Source: Asticcacaulis sp. AC466
Lineage (GTDB): Bacteria > Pseudomonadota > Alphaproteobacteria > Caulobacterales > Caulobacteraceae
Assembly (NCBI RefSeq): GCF_000495815.1
Contig: NZ_AWGE01000003.1
Location: 1 to 57,706, forward strand
Direction: 5' to 3'
Length of the DNA: 57,706 bases
Shown: piece by piece, positions 17,538 to 24,301 of the stretch
Position numbering within the stretch: position 1 is the stretch's first letter
How the letters are laid out: every line of letters starts with the position of its first letter
Position numbers and translations under genes: made by a program
The notes under the pieces: generated by a model
The model's database searches: none
Seen by the model: only the letters and a program-made list of their open reading frames with translations
Told to the model about the DNA's origin: nothing

Positions 17538-19001
17538 CTATTGCAAACCTGCGACACGGTCGCTGAGTGGCGGACCTGCCAGTAGGTCCGCTAGGTCGTC
17601 ATCCAAGCCAAATCGTTGCTCTAAGAAACGAACGTACGTCGGCTCCGCTTCCATCAGAAGGCAGTCAAAGCCTTCGAGGCGCGCAGCTTCACCCGTGGTG
17701 CCACTACCGGCGAATGGATCGAGACATATGCCGCCCGGCGGGGTGATATGCCGCACGAGGTGGCGCAACAGACCGATGGGTTTTACCGTCGGATGATTGC
17801 CACCGGCCCGGTCCGCCTTGGAGGCTTTGCCATGATAGAGGGCGATGGGTAGTCCAAAACCTCGCATGTCCGAGATCAAACCGACATCCACTGCTAACTG
17901 ATAGTCGTCGTCAGTCAGACTGAAGCTGTTGAAGAACCGCGCAGCAGACCCGCCGTCGCCGTAAAACGTGTGCTCGCCGTTCTGCCTGTTTAACATACCG
18001 CCGTATTTCACGGTGCCACTAAAGCCGTTCTTCGTAGGCTCGGTGCCGCGGACTGGTGCAGAAGCGCCCGCCTCGCGCGGGAACAGATCGACAACCTCGG
18101 GCGAGCCGTCGTGCAGGATATTGGCCGGCCAGCGTCCATCTGGTTTGACTACGGTGCCGGTGGCAGCACCTTTGCCATTCAAACCCCAATTGTGGCCACT
18201 GTCCGCGGCGATACGCTGGCCACGTGTGATAGTTCTAATCTGAGATGTGTCGGAGGTGGGATCTATCGGTACGCGACATGCGTCGATATTGAACGCGCCG
18301 ACGCTATGCTTCAGCAAGTTGGCGGCGCCTGTCTTCTCGCTGAAAGGTTTCTGCGCTAGGTATATCGGTTCCATAGCGGGCTTCTGCGTCTGCGTGCCGT
18401 AGGCGTAGCCCGACCATTGCTCGGCCTCCTCCGTCGCAGCCATGTAAGCGCCCGGCTGATATTCGCGACCGCTGTCCTTGATCCACGAGCCCGTCAAATT
18501 CTGGTCGGCACCGGGGATCATGCGTTTGACAGGCGCACCTTGAGCGATGATCTCGCCTTTTTGGCCAAGGTGGCGATCAATGGCCTTGTCGGCAGCATGG
18601 TACTTCGGCATCCCGGACCCATATATCCACCCGTGGAAGGGGTGCATGATAAACCCGACCATCTCCATAGCGCACGCCTGCCGATGGCCGGTGCGTGGAC
18701 TTGAGAAGGCAAACACGAAGCCCCCCGGAAGCAGGATTTCGTAAACCAACGCCCAGAACTCGGGATCGTATTCGATACCAGACGCATCCCAGGCAAGGCC
18801 CATAAAGCCGGCCGACGCGCGGGCGAACGCCCCGTCTTTGCCGAACTTGGCTGGCGCGGCGCCATCCTTACCGAAGCGCTTCACGATCGATGTCAGGCTG
18901 TATGGTGGATCGCACACGACAGAATGTACCCGGACGCCTTTTGCTATCAGGCTGCGTAGGGATGCGCGATTGTCACCTGGGAACAGTTGGATGGTGCTCA
19001 T
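17538..19001 (-). CDS. site-specific DNA methyltransferase (N4-cytosine/N6-adenine type)
   Basis: 487 residues. Catalytic motif IV DPPY is at residues 31-34 and the AdoMet motif I DPFAGSGTT at 428-436, preceded by HPTVKP; this order (IV before I) is the beta class. It probably protects phage DNA or acts as an orphan methylase, since no restriction gene adjoins. The middle region (GWIYGSGMPK, NIDACRVP) is typical of phage members. Near the C-terminus is LDDDLADLLAG, the acidic LxDLL motif shared by many proteins here. Its start overlaps the stop of 18998-19291 by four bases. Confidence 0.93.
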   Translation of the reverse strand: MSTIQLFPGDNRASLRSLIAKGVRVHSVVCDPPYSLTSIVKRFGKDGAAPAKFGKDGAFARASAGFMGLAWDASGIEYDPEFWALVYEILLPGGFVFAFSSPRTGHRQACAMEMVGFIMHPFHGWIYGSGMPKYHAADKAIDRHLGQKGEIIAQGAPVKRMIPGADQNLTGSWIKDSGREYQPGAYMAATEEAEQWSGYAYGTQTQKPAMEPIYLAQKPFSEKTGAANLLKHSVGAFNIDACRVPIDPTSDTSQIRTITRGQRIAADSGHNWGLNGKGAATGTVVKPDGRWPANILHDGSPEVVDLFPREAGASAPVRGTEPTKNGFSGTVKYGGMLNRQNGEHTFYGDGGSAARFFNSFSLTDDDYQLAVDVGLISDMRGFGLPIALYHGKASKADRAGGNHPTVKPIGLLRHLVRHITPPGGICLDPFAGSGTTGEAARLEGFDCLLMEAEPTYVRFLEQRFGLDDDLADLLAGPPLSDRVAGLQ

Positions 19002-19291
19002 GCCAGCAGGTCTTCCAAATCGTCATCGGCCTCTCGTACGATTTGCTCGACATGGCCCTCCCGACCGGCGTTCAGCCGCCGCAGCATTTCTTCCGGCTCG
19101 ACCACGGTGTCGTGCAAGGGCAACCGGCCAAGGGCGCTCGATTGATTGGCCAGCTCGTGGTAAAGCCGCAGGTGGCCGGGTGAGCCCTTGCGCCCAAGCA
19201 GATCGTCAATTGCGCTGCGCAGGATCAATTGCATGGTCGTCGGGTCGGCTTCGAGAGTGATCGTATCACCGCAGTTGATCAGGTTCAGCAT
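18998..19291 (-). CDS. small protein with acidic DDDLEDLLA tail
   Basis: 97 residues, mostly helical, no family recognised. The start MLNLINCGDTITLEAD at 19291 was preferred over the longer reading to 19345, which would add a low-complexity leader. The very C-terminus is EADDDLEDLLA, a textbook copy of the recurring motif. Coupled to the downstream methyltransferase gene by an ATGA-type overlap, so co-translation is likely. Confidence 0.75.
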   Translation of the reverse strand: MLNLINCGDTITLEADPTTMQLILRSAIDDLLGRKGSPGHLRLYHELANQSSALGRLPLHDTVVEPEEMLRRLNAGREGHVEQIVREADDDLEDLLA

Positions 19292-19313
19292 CGGGTACTC
19301 GTGGTAAAAGGGG

Positions 19314-19514
19314 CTAGGAGAGCAGATCAGCCAAGGTGGGCTCATCTGCTTGAGGTGGGGTCAGAAGAATGCCGGCGATTGTCTCGTCGTGGGCTTTGAT
19401 GGCAGATCTTGCGACATAGACCGCGTAGTTGCCGCCCTTGATCGGATCATACTTGTGCAGTGCTTCGCGGATGCGGAACGCCACATGCTCGACTTCGGGC
19501 GGCAGCGGTGTCAC
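19314..19514 (-). CDS. small protein with LADLLS tail
   Basis: 66 residues from a GTG start that overlaps the stop of the upstream gene. Predominantly helical, soluble; ends DEPTLADLLS, again the LxDLL tail but with fewer acids. No family recognised. A GTG start is inferred because the frame has no ATG upstream within the coupled arrangement. Confidence 0.65.
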   Translation of the reverse strand: MTPLPPEVEHVAFRIREALHKYDPIKGGNYAVYVARSAIKAHDETIAGILLTPPQADEPTLADLLS

Positions 19515-19894
19515 GCCAGTAGATCCTCTTCCATGTCTTCCGCGCCGGCCATAACCTCCTCCGGGTCAAAGGTGTCGCTAAGCAGGTCGTCCTCATCTTC
19601 ATCCTGGTCTTCGCCCAGGTGCTTTTCGACGGCCGTCGACTGGCGCACGAATTGCTCTTGTTGCTCCGGATCGGGCGGCGCGAAGCCGGGAAGGTCGCAG
19701 ATCAACTGGCCGTTCTCCCGGATCGACAGATCGGTTTCGACCTGGTTGTCGCCGCCATGGGCAGCTTTCAGCGCTTCAAGCAGGCTGTCCTTCTGAACCA
19801 CAACATAGAGGGGCGTTGTGACGTGCGGAATCCGCAGCCAGATTTTGACGTGCTTGGTCTTGCGGATTTGACTATTGAGAGATGCCAGTTTCAT
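19511..19894 (-). CDS. small protein with very acidic tail
   Basis: 127 residues. N-terminal half is basic and beta-like (KHVKIWLRIPHVTTPLYVVV), the C-terminal third is strongly acidic with two motif copies, DEDEDDLLS and DMEEDLLA (terminal). The bipartite charge resembles nucleic-acid-linked accessory proteins, but no family was recognised. Its start overlaps the upstream zinc-ribbon gene by 23 bp. Confidence 0.75.
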   Translation of the reverse strand: MKLASLNSQIRKTKHVKIWLRIPHVTTPLYVVVQKDSLLEALKAAHGGDNQVETDLSIRENGQLICDLPGFAPPDPEQQEQFVRQSTAVEKHLGEDQDEDEDDLLSDTFDPEEVMAGAEDMEEDLLA

Positions 19895-20147
19895 CAGATT
19901 GAACCTTTAATTTGGCGCGAAGGTCGCGGATTTTTCTGCGCAGGTCGAGAAATGTGGACCGGGCAATTTCGTAGGTCGTCCAGGTGTGTCCGCACTTGGC
20001 GCAGTGCCTACGCCGTCGAATAGTGCCTGAATGGGGCCGGGAGTCCTTGATCGAGGACTTGTCGCCACCGCACTTCTCGCACTTCGGTCGAACGCCGTCA
20101 TATTCGGAAGTGCCGTGCTTATTGTTGGGGCCGAGTTTCTGCGGCAT
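19872..20147 (-). CDS. NrdR-like zinc-ribbon protein
   Basis: 91 residues. The segment CEKCGG, then DSRP, IRRRRHCAKCGHTWTTYE closely follows the zinc ribbon of NrdR, the repressor of ribonucleotide reductase genes, with both CxxC pairs and the basic IRRRR strand intact. The ATP-cone domain that gives full-length NrdR its regulation is absent. It may bind DNA, possibly mimicking host NrdR to alter nucleotide supply; that role is inference. Confidence 0.75.
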   Translation of the reverse strand: MPQKLGPNNKHGTSEYDGVRPKCEKCGGDKSSIKDSRPHSGTIRRRRHCAKCGHTWTTYEIARSTFLDLRRKIRDLRAKLKVQSDETGISQ

Positions 20148-20154
20148 AGGCGAC

Positions 20155-20715
20155 CTATCGGTCTAATTGCGAGGTCAATACGTCAGCATGGGGCATCGGA
20201 ACGTGTTTCCAGTTCTTGCCTTGTGCAATCCGTAAAAGACTCGCGTGATGTAAACCGTACGCCCGCGCTAAGTCGGGAATTCGGCGGTTTGATTTGCCCA
20301 GTTTGATCGCCCGATATGCAATGCGAATATCGTGAACGTCGGCTTCGGTAATCTTAGCACGTCCGTTTCGCTCACCTTGGGCCGCAGTTCCATGGACTTC
20401 CCGATGTGAATGGTTTTCTTGCGAAGTCGCCCAAATCAAATTCGAAAAGTGGTTGTGAAGCCTCGATCCATCCTGATGCGCGATCTGATGTTCCTCGGTC
20501 GGCTGAGGTTGACCGAAGGCTGCCATTACTAGTTGGTGCGCGCCGGGCGAACGACGGCGTCCGGCTTTGTCCCGCAGCGAATATCGCACGTAACCGTCGG
20601 CATCGATTTTTCCGATTATGCGACAATGAGTGCTGCCGCGTCGGACATCACCGCATTCCGAAACTTCAAAACGGGGAAAATTTGGACAGACGCGCCATTC
20701 TAGAGCTGAGATCAT
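20155..20715 (-). CDS. HNH homing endonuclease (NUMOD4-type)
   Basis: 186 residues. N-terminal NUMOD4-like WRVCPNFPRFEVSECGDVR, then an HNH region (HQLVMAAFG, EEHQIAHQDG, RLHNHFSNLIWATSQEN, HREVHG) and a C-terminal helix-turn-helix (IPDLARAYGLHHASLLRIAQG). Typical free-standing selfish endonuclease. It sits between the GapR-like gene and the zinc-ribbon gene and shares one base with the former (TAATG), so it is well integrated in the operon. Catalytic HNH residues look intact. Confidence 0.9.
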   Translation of the reverse strand: MISALEWRVCPNFPRFEVSECGDVRRGSTHCRIIGKIDADGYVRYSLRDKAGRRRSPGAHQLVMAAFGQPQPTEEHQIAHQDGSRLHNHFSNLIWATSQENHSHREVHGTAAQGERNGRAKITEADVHDIRIAYRAIKLGKSNRRIPDLARAYGLHHASLLRIAQGKNWKHVPMPHADVLTSQLDR

Positions 20716-21023
20716 TAGCGTTCCCCTAGGGCAGTAAGATATAAGCCCAGAATCGCTTCTTCTTCTTCTCGCTTGATCTTGTCCTTCTTGCGGAGAGAGA
20801 CGACCTTGCGCACTATCTTACAATCAAAGCCTTCGCCGCGCGCCTCATCATAGACTTCCTTGATGTCGCCCATGATGCCGGCCTTGTCGTCTTCAAGGCG
20901 CTCAATACGCTCGACAATGGTGCGCAGGCGGGTTTGGGCGGCGCCACTGATCACATCATCCGATGTGAATTTCGGGCTGTCGCCGTCTAGGAGATCGTCG
21001 TCGTCGTCTCGATTATTGATCAT
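20715..21023 (-). CDS. GapR-like DUF2312 DNA-binding protein
   Basis: 102 residues. The core [19 protein letters not shown], then [14 protein letters not shown] and [21 protein letters not shown] matches DUF2312, the GapR family of alphaproteobacterial nucleoid proteins that clamp over-twisted DNA. Unlike host GapR it has a long acidic N-terminal leader with [12 protein letters not shown], the recurring motif of this phage moved to the N-terminus. Start ATG 21023 overlaps the upstream stop. It may guide topology during phage replication or displace host GapR. Confidence 0.88.
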   Translation of the reverse strand: MINNRDDDDDLLDGDSPKFTSDDVISGAAQTRLRTIVERIERLEDDKAGIMGDIKEVYDEARGEGFDCKIVRKVVSLRKKDKIKREEEEAILGLYLTALGER

Positions 21024-21211
21024 TGAAGTGGTTGCTTTCTTGGGGGAGGGTTGCCAAGCGCAAGATCGCTTAAACTCAGGTGACACGTGCCGTAGCAAGC
21101 GCCGGCCGGATCGGTTTTTACGCGCCGCCGTCGCACCTGAGCCAATTCACCATCCAAGGTCAGGATGGTGAAGGCTGCGTAGCCATTATGAACCTTGTCG
21201 CCGGGTTGCAT
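21020..21211 (-). CDS. hypothetical protein, small beta-barrel-like
   Basis: 63 residues opening [20 protein letters not shown], the pattern of a small SH3-like barrel, then a basic patch RRRRVK. No family assigned. Overlaps the GapR-like gene by four bases and abuts the upstream gene (shared base), so it belongs to the same leftward transcript. Confidence 0.65.
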   Translation of the reverse strand: MQPGDKVHNGYAAFTILTLDGELAQVRRRRVKTDPAGACYGTCHLSLSDLALGNPPPRKQPLQ

Positions 21212-21465
21212 TAGCCGAACACCCGCTTAAGAGTGTAGTGACCCAGCACCAGATCGCTGTAGTCCTGCCGCTCCTTACGGGTCAGTCGCAGCGTGATCTT
21301 CGCTGGGCGTTTGGCCCGAGGCCGGGGCGTCGGGCCTTTAAGGCTTTGACGCTCATGATGCCGCTCCTGCTGACGGGAGGGAGGCGTGAAAGGAACATCC
21401 TTAAGCCGGAGGGCATGGGCGATCATTCGATCCTGCTCCCATCGGTTCATCTGTCTGAATTGCAT
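21211..21465 (-). CDS. hypothetical basic protein
   Basis: 84 residues, strongly basic in the middle (RPRAKRPAKITLRLTRKERQ), no membrane helix. Possibly nucleic-acid binding by charge alone. It is preceded by AAAAGGGA eight bases before its ATG, and that ribosome binding site is part of operator-like dyad O3. Confidence 0.65.
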   Translation of the reverse strand: MQFRQMNRWEQDRMIAHALRLKDVPFTPPSRQQERHHERQSLKGPTPRPRAKRPAKITLRLTRKERQDYSDLVLGHYTLKRVFG

Positions 21466-21472
21466 GTGAGTA

Positions 21473-21487
21473 TCCCTTTTAACGTGA
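21473..21487. promoter_or_regulatory. operator-like dyad O3 overlapping a ribosome binding site
   Basis: Minus strand TCACGTTAAAAGGGA; the right half supplies the AAAAGGGA ribosome binding site of the gene starting at 21465. A second partial copy (CCACGTTTAAA, minus strand) follows at 21491-21501, overlapping the end of the gene at 21492. Confidence 0.6.
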
Positions 21488-21491
21488 AAAT

Positions 21492-21692
21492 TTAAACGTG
21501 GCTGCGATATCTTTTCGGAAGGCGATATTCTGTGTCTACGATCACAGGCACAGGTTCACCCGGAGGCACGACGCCGCCGCTATGCAACTGCGCAATACAC
21601 TCTTCTGTAACGCGTTCGCCAAGGTCCCAGGACCGCTCACAAATGCGGCAGATGCGGCTTCCGTCGCTACGATGTATGAAGGTGTGTGACAT
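21492..21692 (-). CDS. hypothetical small protein with CxxC
   Basis: 66 residues. N-terminal HTFIHRSDGSRICRICERSW holds one CxxC plus histidines, so a single zinc-binding knuckle is possible. The last codons CAC GTT TAA (His-Val-stop) are the half-site of the operator-like repeat, as in two other genes. No family recognised. Confidence 0.65.
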   Translation of the reverse strand: MSHTFIHRSDGSRICRICERSWDLGERVTEECIAQLHSGGVVPPGEPVPVIVDTEYRLPKRYRSHV

Positions 21693-21710
21693 AATAAAAT
21701 CCCTTGATAA

Positions 21711-21725
21711 TCACTTTAAACGTGA
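21711..21725. promoter_or_regulatory. operator-like dyad O4
   Basis: TCACTTTAAACGTGA, a full two-sided copy, 18 bp upstream of the leftward gene starting at 21692 and just after the gene ending at 21745. Confidence 0.7.
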
Positions 21726-21744
21726 AACTTAGAACGTGTCAATA

Positions 21745-21948
21745 TCAATCGTAGACATGGACATGGCGAAAGAATTCAGCCGCCGATTTCGTCCATTCTC
21801 CTACGGTCATGTTATCTGCCCGCCGCAGATGCATCCTCCACCATGCCGCGGCGGCCGTCCGCAGACTGACGATCTTGGCCTTGCGTTCGGCACGGGCGGG
21901 CGCAAAGTAGTCAACGGCCGTAGCCGGGATGTGTTCGACGGCGGTCAT
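21745..21948 (-). CDS. hypothetical protein
   Basis: 67 residues, helical and basic (PARAERKAKIVSLRTAAAAW, WRMHLRRADN). No family recognised. Coupled to the upstream membrane-protein gene by a four-base overlap. Confidence 0.65.
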   Translation of the reverse strand: MTAVEHIPATAVDYFAPARAERKAKIVSLRTAAAAWWRMHLRRADNMTVGEWTKSAAEFFRHVHVYD

Positions 21949-22373
21949 CTTACGAACCTCGCCTTGATTGCCTGCCAGACAGATTTACCATCGAACAGGC
22001 GCCGTACGACGTATTGCCGGATGATAGAAACGACGGTGAAAATACCGACGATCACCAGGTTGTCCCCGATGGATATGGGCAGATGATAGATGTGTGCGAC
22101 GATCAGTTGGACGCACAGGCTTATGGTGAAGCCGACAGCCGTATTGGTGATCGCTTCCATGAAACTGTCGATGCGGGATTGTCGGGCGGCCGCCGCCTGG
22201 TGACGATACAGCTTTTCCGTCACCTCAATGTCACTGCGATTGTAGGCGTCAATTTCGGACTGAGGATTGTAATGCGGTATGCTCCCGCTCTTACAGGCAT
22301 TCCGGGTGCACGACTCAGGAAAGACACATGGGCCGCCGGTCTGGTGGCAGCGCTGCAGGAAAGGATTGCTCAT
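21945..22373 (-). CDS. membrane protein, DUF7220-like
   Basis: 142 residues. An N-terminal Cys-rich part (CHQTGGPCVFPESCTRNAC) precedes two membrane helices (AVGFTISLCVQLIVAHIY and DNLVIVGIFTVVSIIRQYVV) and an RRLF end. The two-helix half with 'GDNL.I..IFTVVS..R.Y..RRLF' matches small phage membrane proteins of the DUF7220 type, whose function is unknown. Overlaps both neighbours by four bases. Confidence 0.75.
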   Translation of the reverse strand: MSNPFLQRCHQTGGPCVFPESCTRNACKSGSIPHYNPQSEIDAYNRSDIEVTEKLYRHQAAAARQSRIDSFMEAITNTAVGFTISLCVQLIVAHIYHLPISIGDNLVIVGIFTVVSIIRQYVVRRLFDGKSVWQAIKARFVR

Positions 22374-22729
22374 GACGACACCTTAGCCAGTTTAAGAGCG
22401 GCCAGTGCGGCTTCGGCATTCTTGCGGCGTTCAGTCGCGAACTCGATATATTTCGCACTTTCACTGATAGCGTCCCACATGCTCTCGTCTTGGTGGCAGC
22501 GGTTGACGTAGGATTCTAGGACCGCCAAGGCGACAGCGTATTCTGTCTCCATCTTGGTTGATCTGAATTCGAGAGCATCAAAGCACATGGCCTCCATCTC
22601 GCGATTTCGGGCCGCTTTGTCAGCAGAGCCCTTGGCTTCATGACTACCGGCATATTCCCGGAAGCGCTCTTCGCAGGCCCACAGGACAGCTTCCAGTGTG
22701 GCGATGCGGGTTTCGTGAGGCGTGCTCAT
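22370..22729 (-). CDS. hypothetical helical protein
   Basis: 119 residues, almost entirely charged helix (MEAMCFDALEFRSTKMETEY and similar), likely coiled coil, no membrane segment. No family recognised. Four-base overlaps on both sides place it in the same operon as its neighbours. Confidence 0.65.
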   Translation of the reverse strand: MSTPHETRIATLEAVLWACEERFREYAGSHEAKGSADKAARNREMEAMCFDALEFRSTKMETEYAVALAVLESYVNRCHQDESMWDAISESAKYIEFATERRKNAEAALAALKLAKVSS

Positions 22730-22965
22730 TGTGACGGCCTTTCATACGTGACTTTTGGGCGGAGGGACCATCCCTTTCGCCAGTGCGTAACCAGCCGAAA
22801 GCCCTTCTGCCGCAAGGTGCGGACATAGTGTTTGCTGAGGCCGGAGGGATTTGATGTGCGTTGACTGGTCACCGCTATGATCTCATCGCGAGTGATGATG
22901 CGTCCCGGCTCAAGGAGAAAGAGCTGCGCCACGCGGTGTTCGGTGGGTGACAGGTTGTTCACCAT
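22726..22965 (-). CDS. winged-helix DNA-binding protein
   Basis: 79 residues. LSPTEHRVAQLFLLEPGRII, TRDEII, then KHYVRTLRQKGFRLVTHW and KGWSL fits the effector (Trans_reg_C) winged helix of OmpR-type regulators without a receiver domain. Start MVNNLSPTEH at 22965 leaves two bases to the upstream stop. Probably a phage transcription regulator; target unknown. Confidence 0.7.
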   Translation of the reverse strand: MVNNLSPTEHRVAQLFLLEPGRIITRDEIIAVTSQRTSNPSGLSKHYVRTLRQKGFRLVTHWRKGWSLRPKVTYERPSQ

Positions 22966-22967
22966 GG

Positions 22968-23627
22968 TCAGGCGTTTCCCGTACCGTCGCAAGACCAGCA
23001 CTCTCTGTAGGTATTGGGAATTTCGTCATAGAGCGTCCCTGTACCACCACACAGAAGGCAGCGCTCGTCAGGTGTTTCGGACGCCGTGGTCACCTGATTG
23101 GCGGCGGCGCGAACCCGATCAAACACTTCAGTCGGGATGAGCACGTAGTCGGGATGGTGCTGCTCGCTGGTCATGTAGTCGGCATCGAAGCCGTCCAGAG
23201 CCTTCAAACGGTCTTCGGCATCCCTGGCGCGTTGCAGGTAAGCATTGTTCGTGGCCAATAGGTCGTCGCGCTGCCGGCGCAGAGCCTGAAGCTCTGTTTC
23301 ATCCGCGGCAATCTGAGCGGCCCACAATATGTATGGATACCATAGGTCAGGATGCTCAAGCCATATTGCGGGATTTACCGTGTTAGGTATACAGCGCAGG
23401 TAGGTTGCGCGGGTTTGTTCGACGCGGTTCAACGCCCACCGGGGCAAATCCTGGCCGTTGATAATGATGTTCGGTACGGCCTTATTGCCCGACTCGGCGT
23501 AGAGCACGGCGGCCATTGCGATGTTCTCAATCAGTCTTGGGTTTATATCCGGACCGCTGCCACGGTTTTCGTACTCATAGGCCTCGATCTTCTGATTGAT
23601 AAATTCTTCAATTCCGACGACGGTCAC
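22968..23627 (-). CDS. hypothetical protein with C-terminal zinc-ribbon
   Basis: 219 residues. The N-terminal half includes the segment ENIAMAAVLYAESGNKAVPN, the centre is a coiled coil (DETELQALRRQRDDLLATNN), and the C-terminus has paired CLLCGGTGTL and CWSCDGTGNA, a DnaJ-like CxxCxGxG zinc module. Promoter-proximal gene of the leftward block 17095-23627, with operator-like dyad O5 56 bp upstream. Confidence 0.75.
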   Translation of the reverse strand: MTVVGIEEFINQKIEAYEYENRGSGPDINPRLIENIAMAAVLYAESGNKAVPNIIINGQDLPRWALNRVEQTRATYLRCIPNTVNPAIWLEHPDLWYPYILWAAQIAADETELQALRRQRDDLLATNNAYLQRARDAEDRLKALDGFDADYMTSEQHHPDYVLIPTEVFDRVRAAANQVTTASETPDERCLLCGGTGTLYDEIPNTYRECWSCDGTGNA

Positions 23628-23682
23628 TGCGACTCTCCGATAGATCGTGTGTGAGCCATCTACCCATCATATGGCGTGACTG

Positions 23683-23697
23683 TCAAGTTAAACGTGA
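23683..23697. promoter_or_regulatory. operator-like dyad O5
   Basis: TCAAGTTAAACGTGA with left flank TGACTG, part of the extended dyad. On the minus strand the left arm reads TTGACA, a -35 box pointing toward the leftward operon; no strong -10 follows at the right distance. It lies in the divergent gap 23628-23804. Confidence 0.7.
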
Positions 23698-23804
23698 AAG
23701 TTTTAATTGCGCGCTTCGGTCATTGAATTGAGGCGCTCTTAGAACGCATTGACTCTGGCGCGTCTTTGGAACACAAAGAGAACAAACTGTGCGTGAGGTG
23801 GAAA

Positions 23805-24089
23805 ATGGAAATGCTGAAACACGGTATGTGGGCCGATATCGAAGGTCCCGGAGTCAAGGATGCATGGCGGCCGCGCAGCGTGGTCGAGCATCGTAAAGAC
23901 GGCCAGGTTGTGCCGGACCTCTTTGAGATCGACGGCAAGCTTTATCGCGGCGACTGGACACCGGTCGATCCGGATAGCCCTAAAATCAAATCTGTTGTCG
24001 AGTTGTCAGCGCCGCCGAAGGTGAAAGACGGCATGGTCTACTTCGAAAAGTTCAATCCGAAAAAGCTATTCCAGAAGAAACCGAGTTGA
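23805..24089 (+). CDS. hypothetical protein (lone rightward gene)
   Basis: 94 residues, hydrophilic, opening MEMLKHGMWADIEGPGVKDA. No family recognised. ATG 23805 follows GAGGTGG at four bases; TTG 23766 would extend the frame by 13 codons but has no ribosome binding site. It is divergent from the leftward operon and shares its control region with operator-like dyad O5, so a lysogeny-related (moron) role is possible. Confidence 0.6.
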   Translation: MEMLKHGMWADIEGPGVKDAWRPRSVVEHRKDGQVVPDLFEIDGKLYRGDWTPVDPDSPKIKSVVELSAPPKVKDGMVYFEKFNPKKLFQKKPS

Positions 24090-24122
24090 TCGTTCTTAGG
24101 TTGCGGTATATGTACCATAACT

Positions 24123-24263
24123 ATGAAACTCAATCTATGGTCCAACCGAATGCAGGTCTTTTACGCGATTGCGCTTGCGTTTTTAATCGGTTGCCTCATC
24201 ACGAGCGGACCGGACTTGAATCCGGACGTATTGTCGTCTTCGGAGCACGTGACAAGTCATTAG
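24123..24263 (+). CDS. small predicted lipoprotein or membrane peptide
   Basis: 46 residues, too short for routine calling. A basic N-terminus leads into a hydrophobic run with a lipobox-like end (VFYAIALAFLIGC, Cys24), then a short Ser/Asp-rich tail. No strong ribosome binding site precedes the ATG, so the call is tentative. Small exported proteins next to lysogeny control are often superinfection-exclusion factors; that is only a guess here. Confidence 0.4.
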   Translation: MKLNLWSNRMQVFYAIALAFLIGCLITSGPDLNPDVLSSSEHVTSH

Positions 24264-24301
24264 GTTTCGTCCGCAAACGTTATACTCGGCGCGATAGTCC
24301 C

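Noticed and set aside
17249..17557. Leftward ORF of 102 codons near the methyltransferase end
   Set aside because: It is out of frame with 17095-17421, spans its promoter gap and overlaps the methyltransferase stop; no coding signal.
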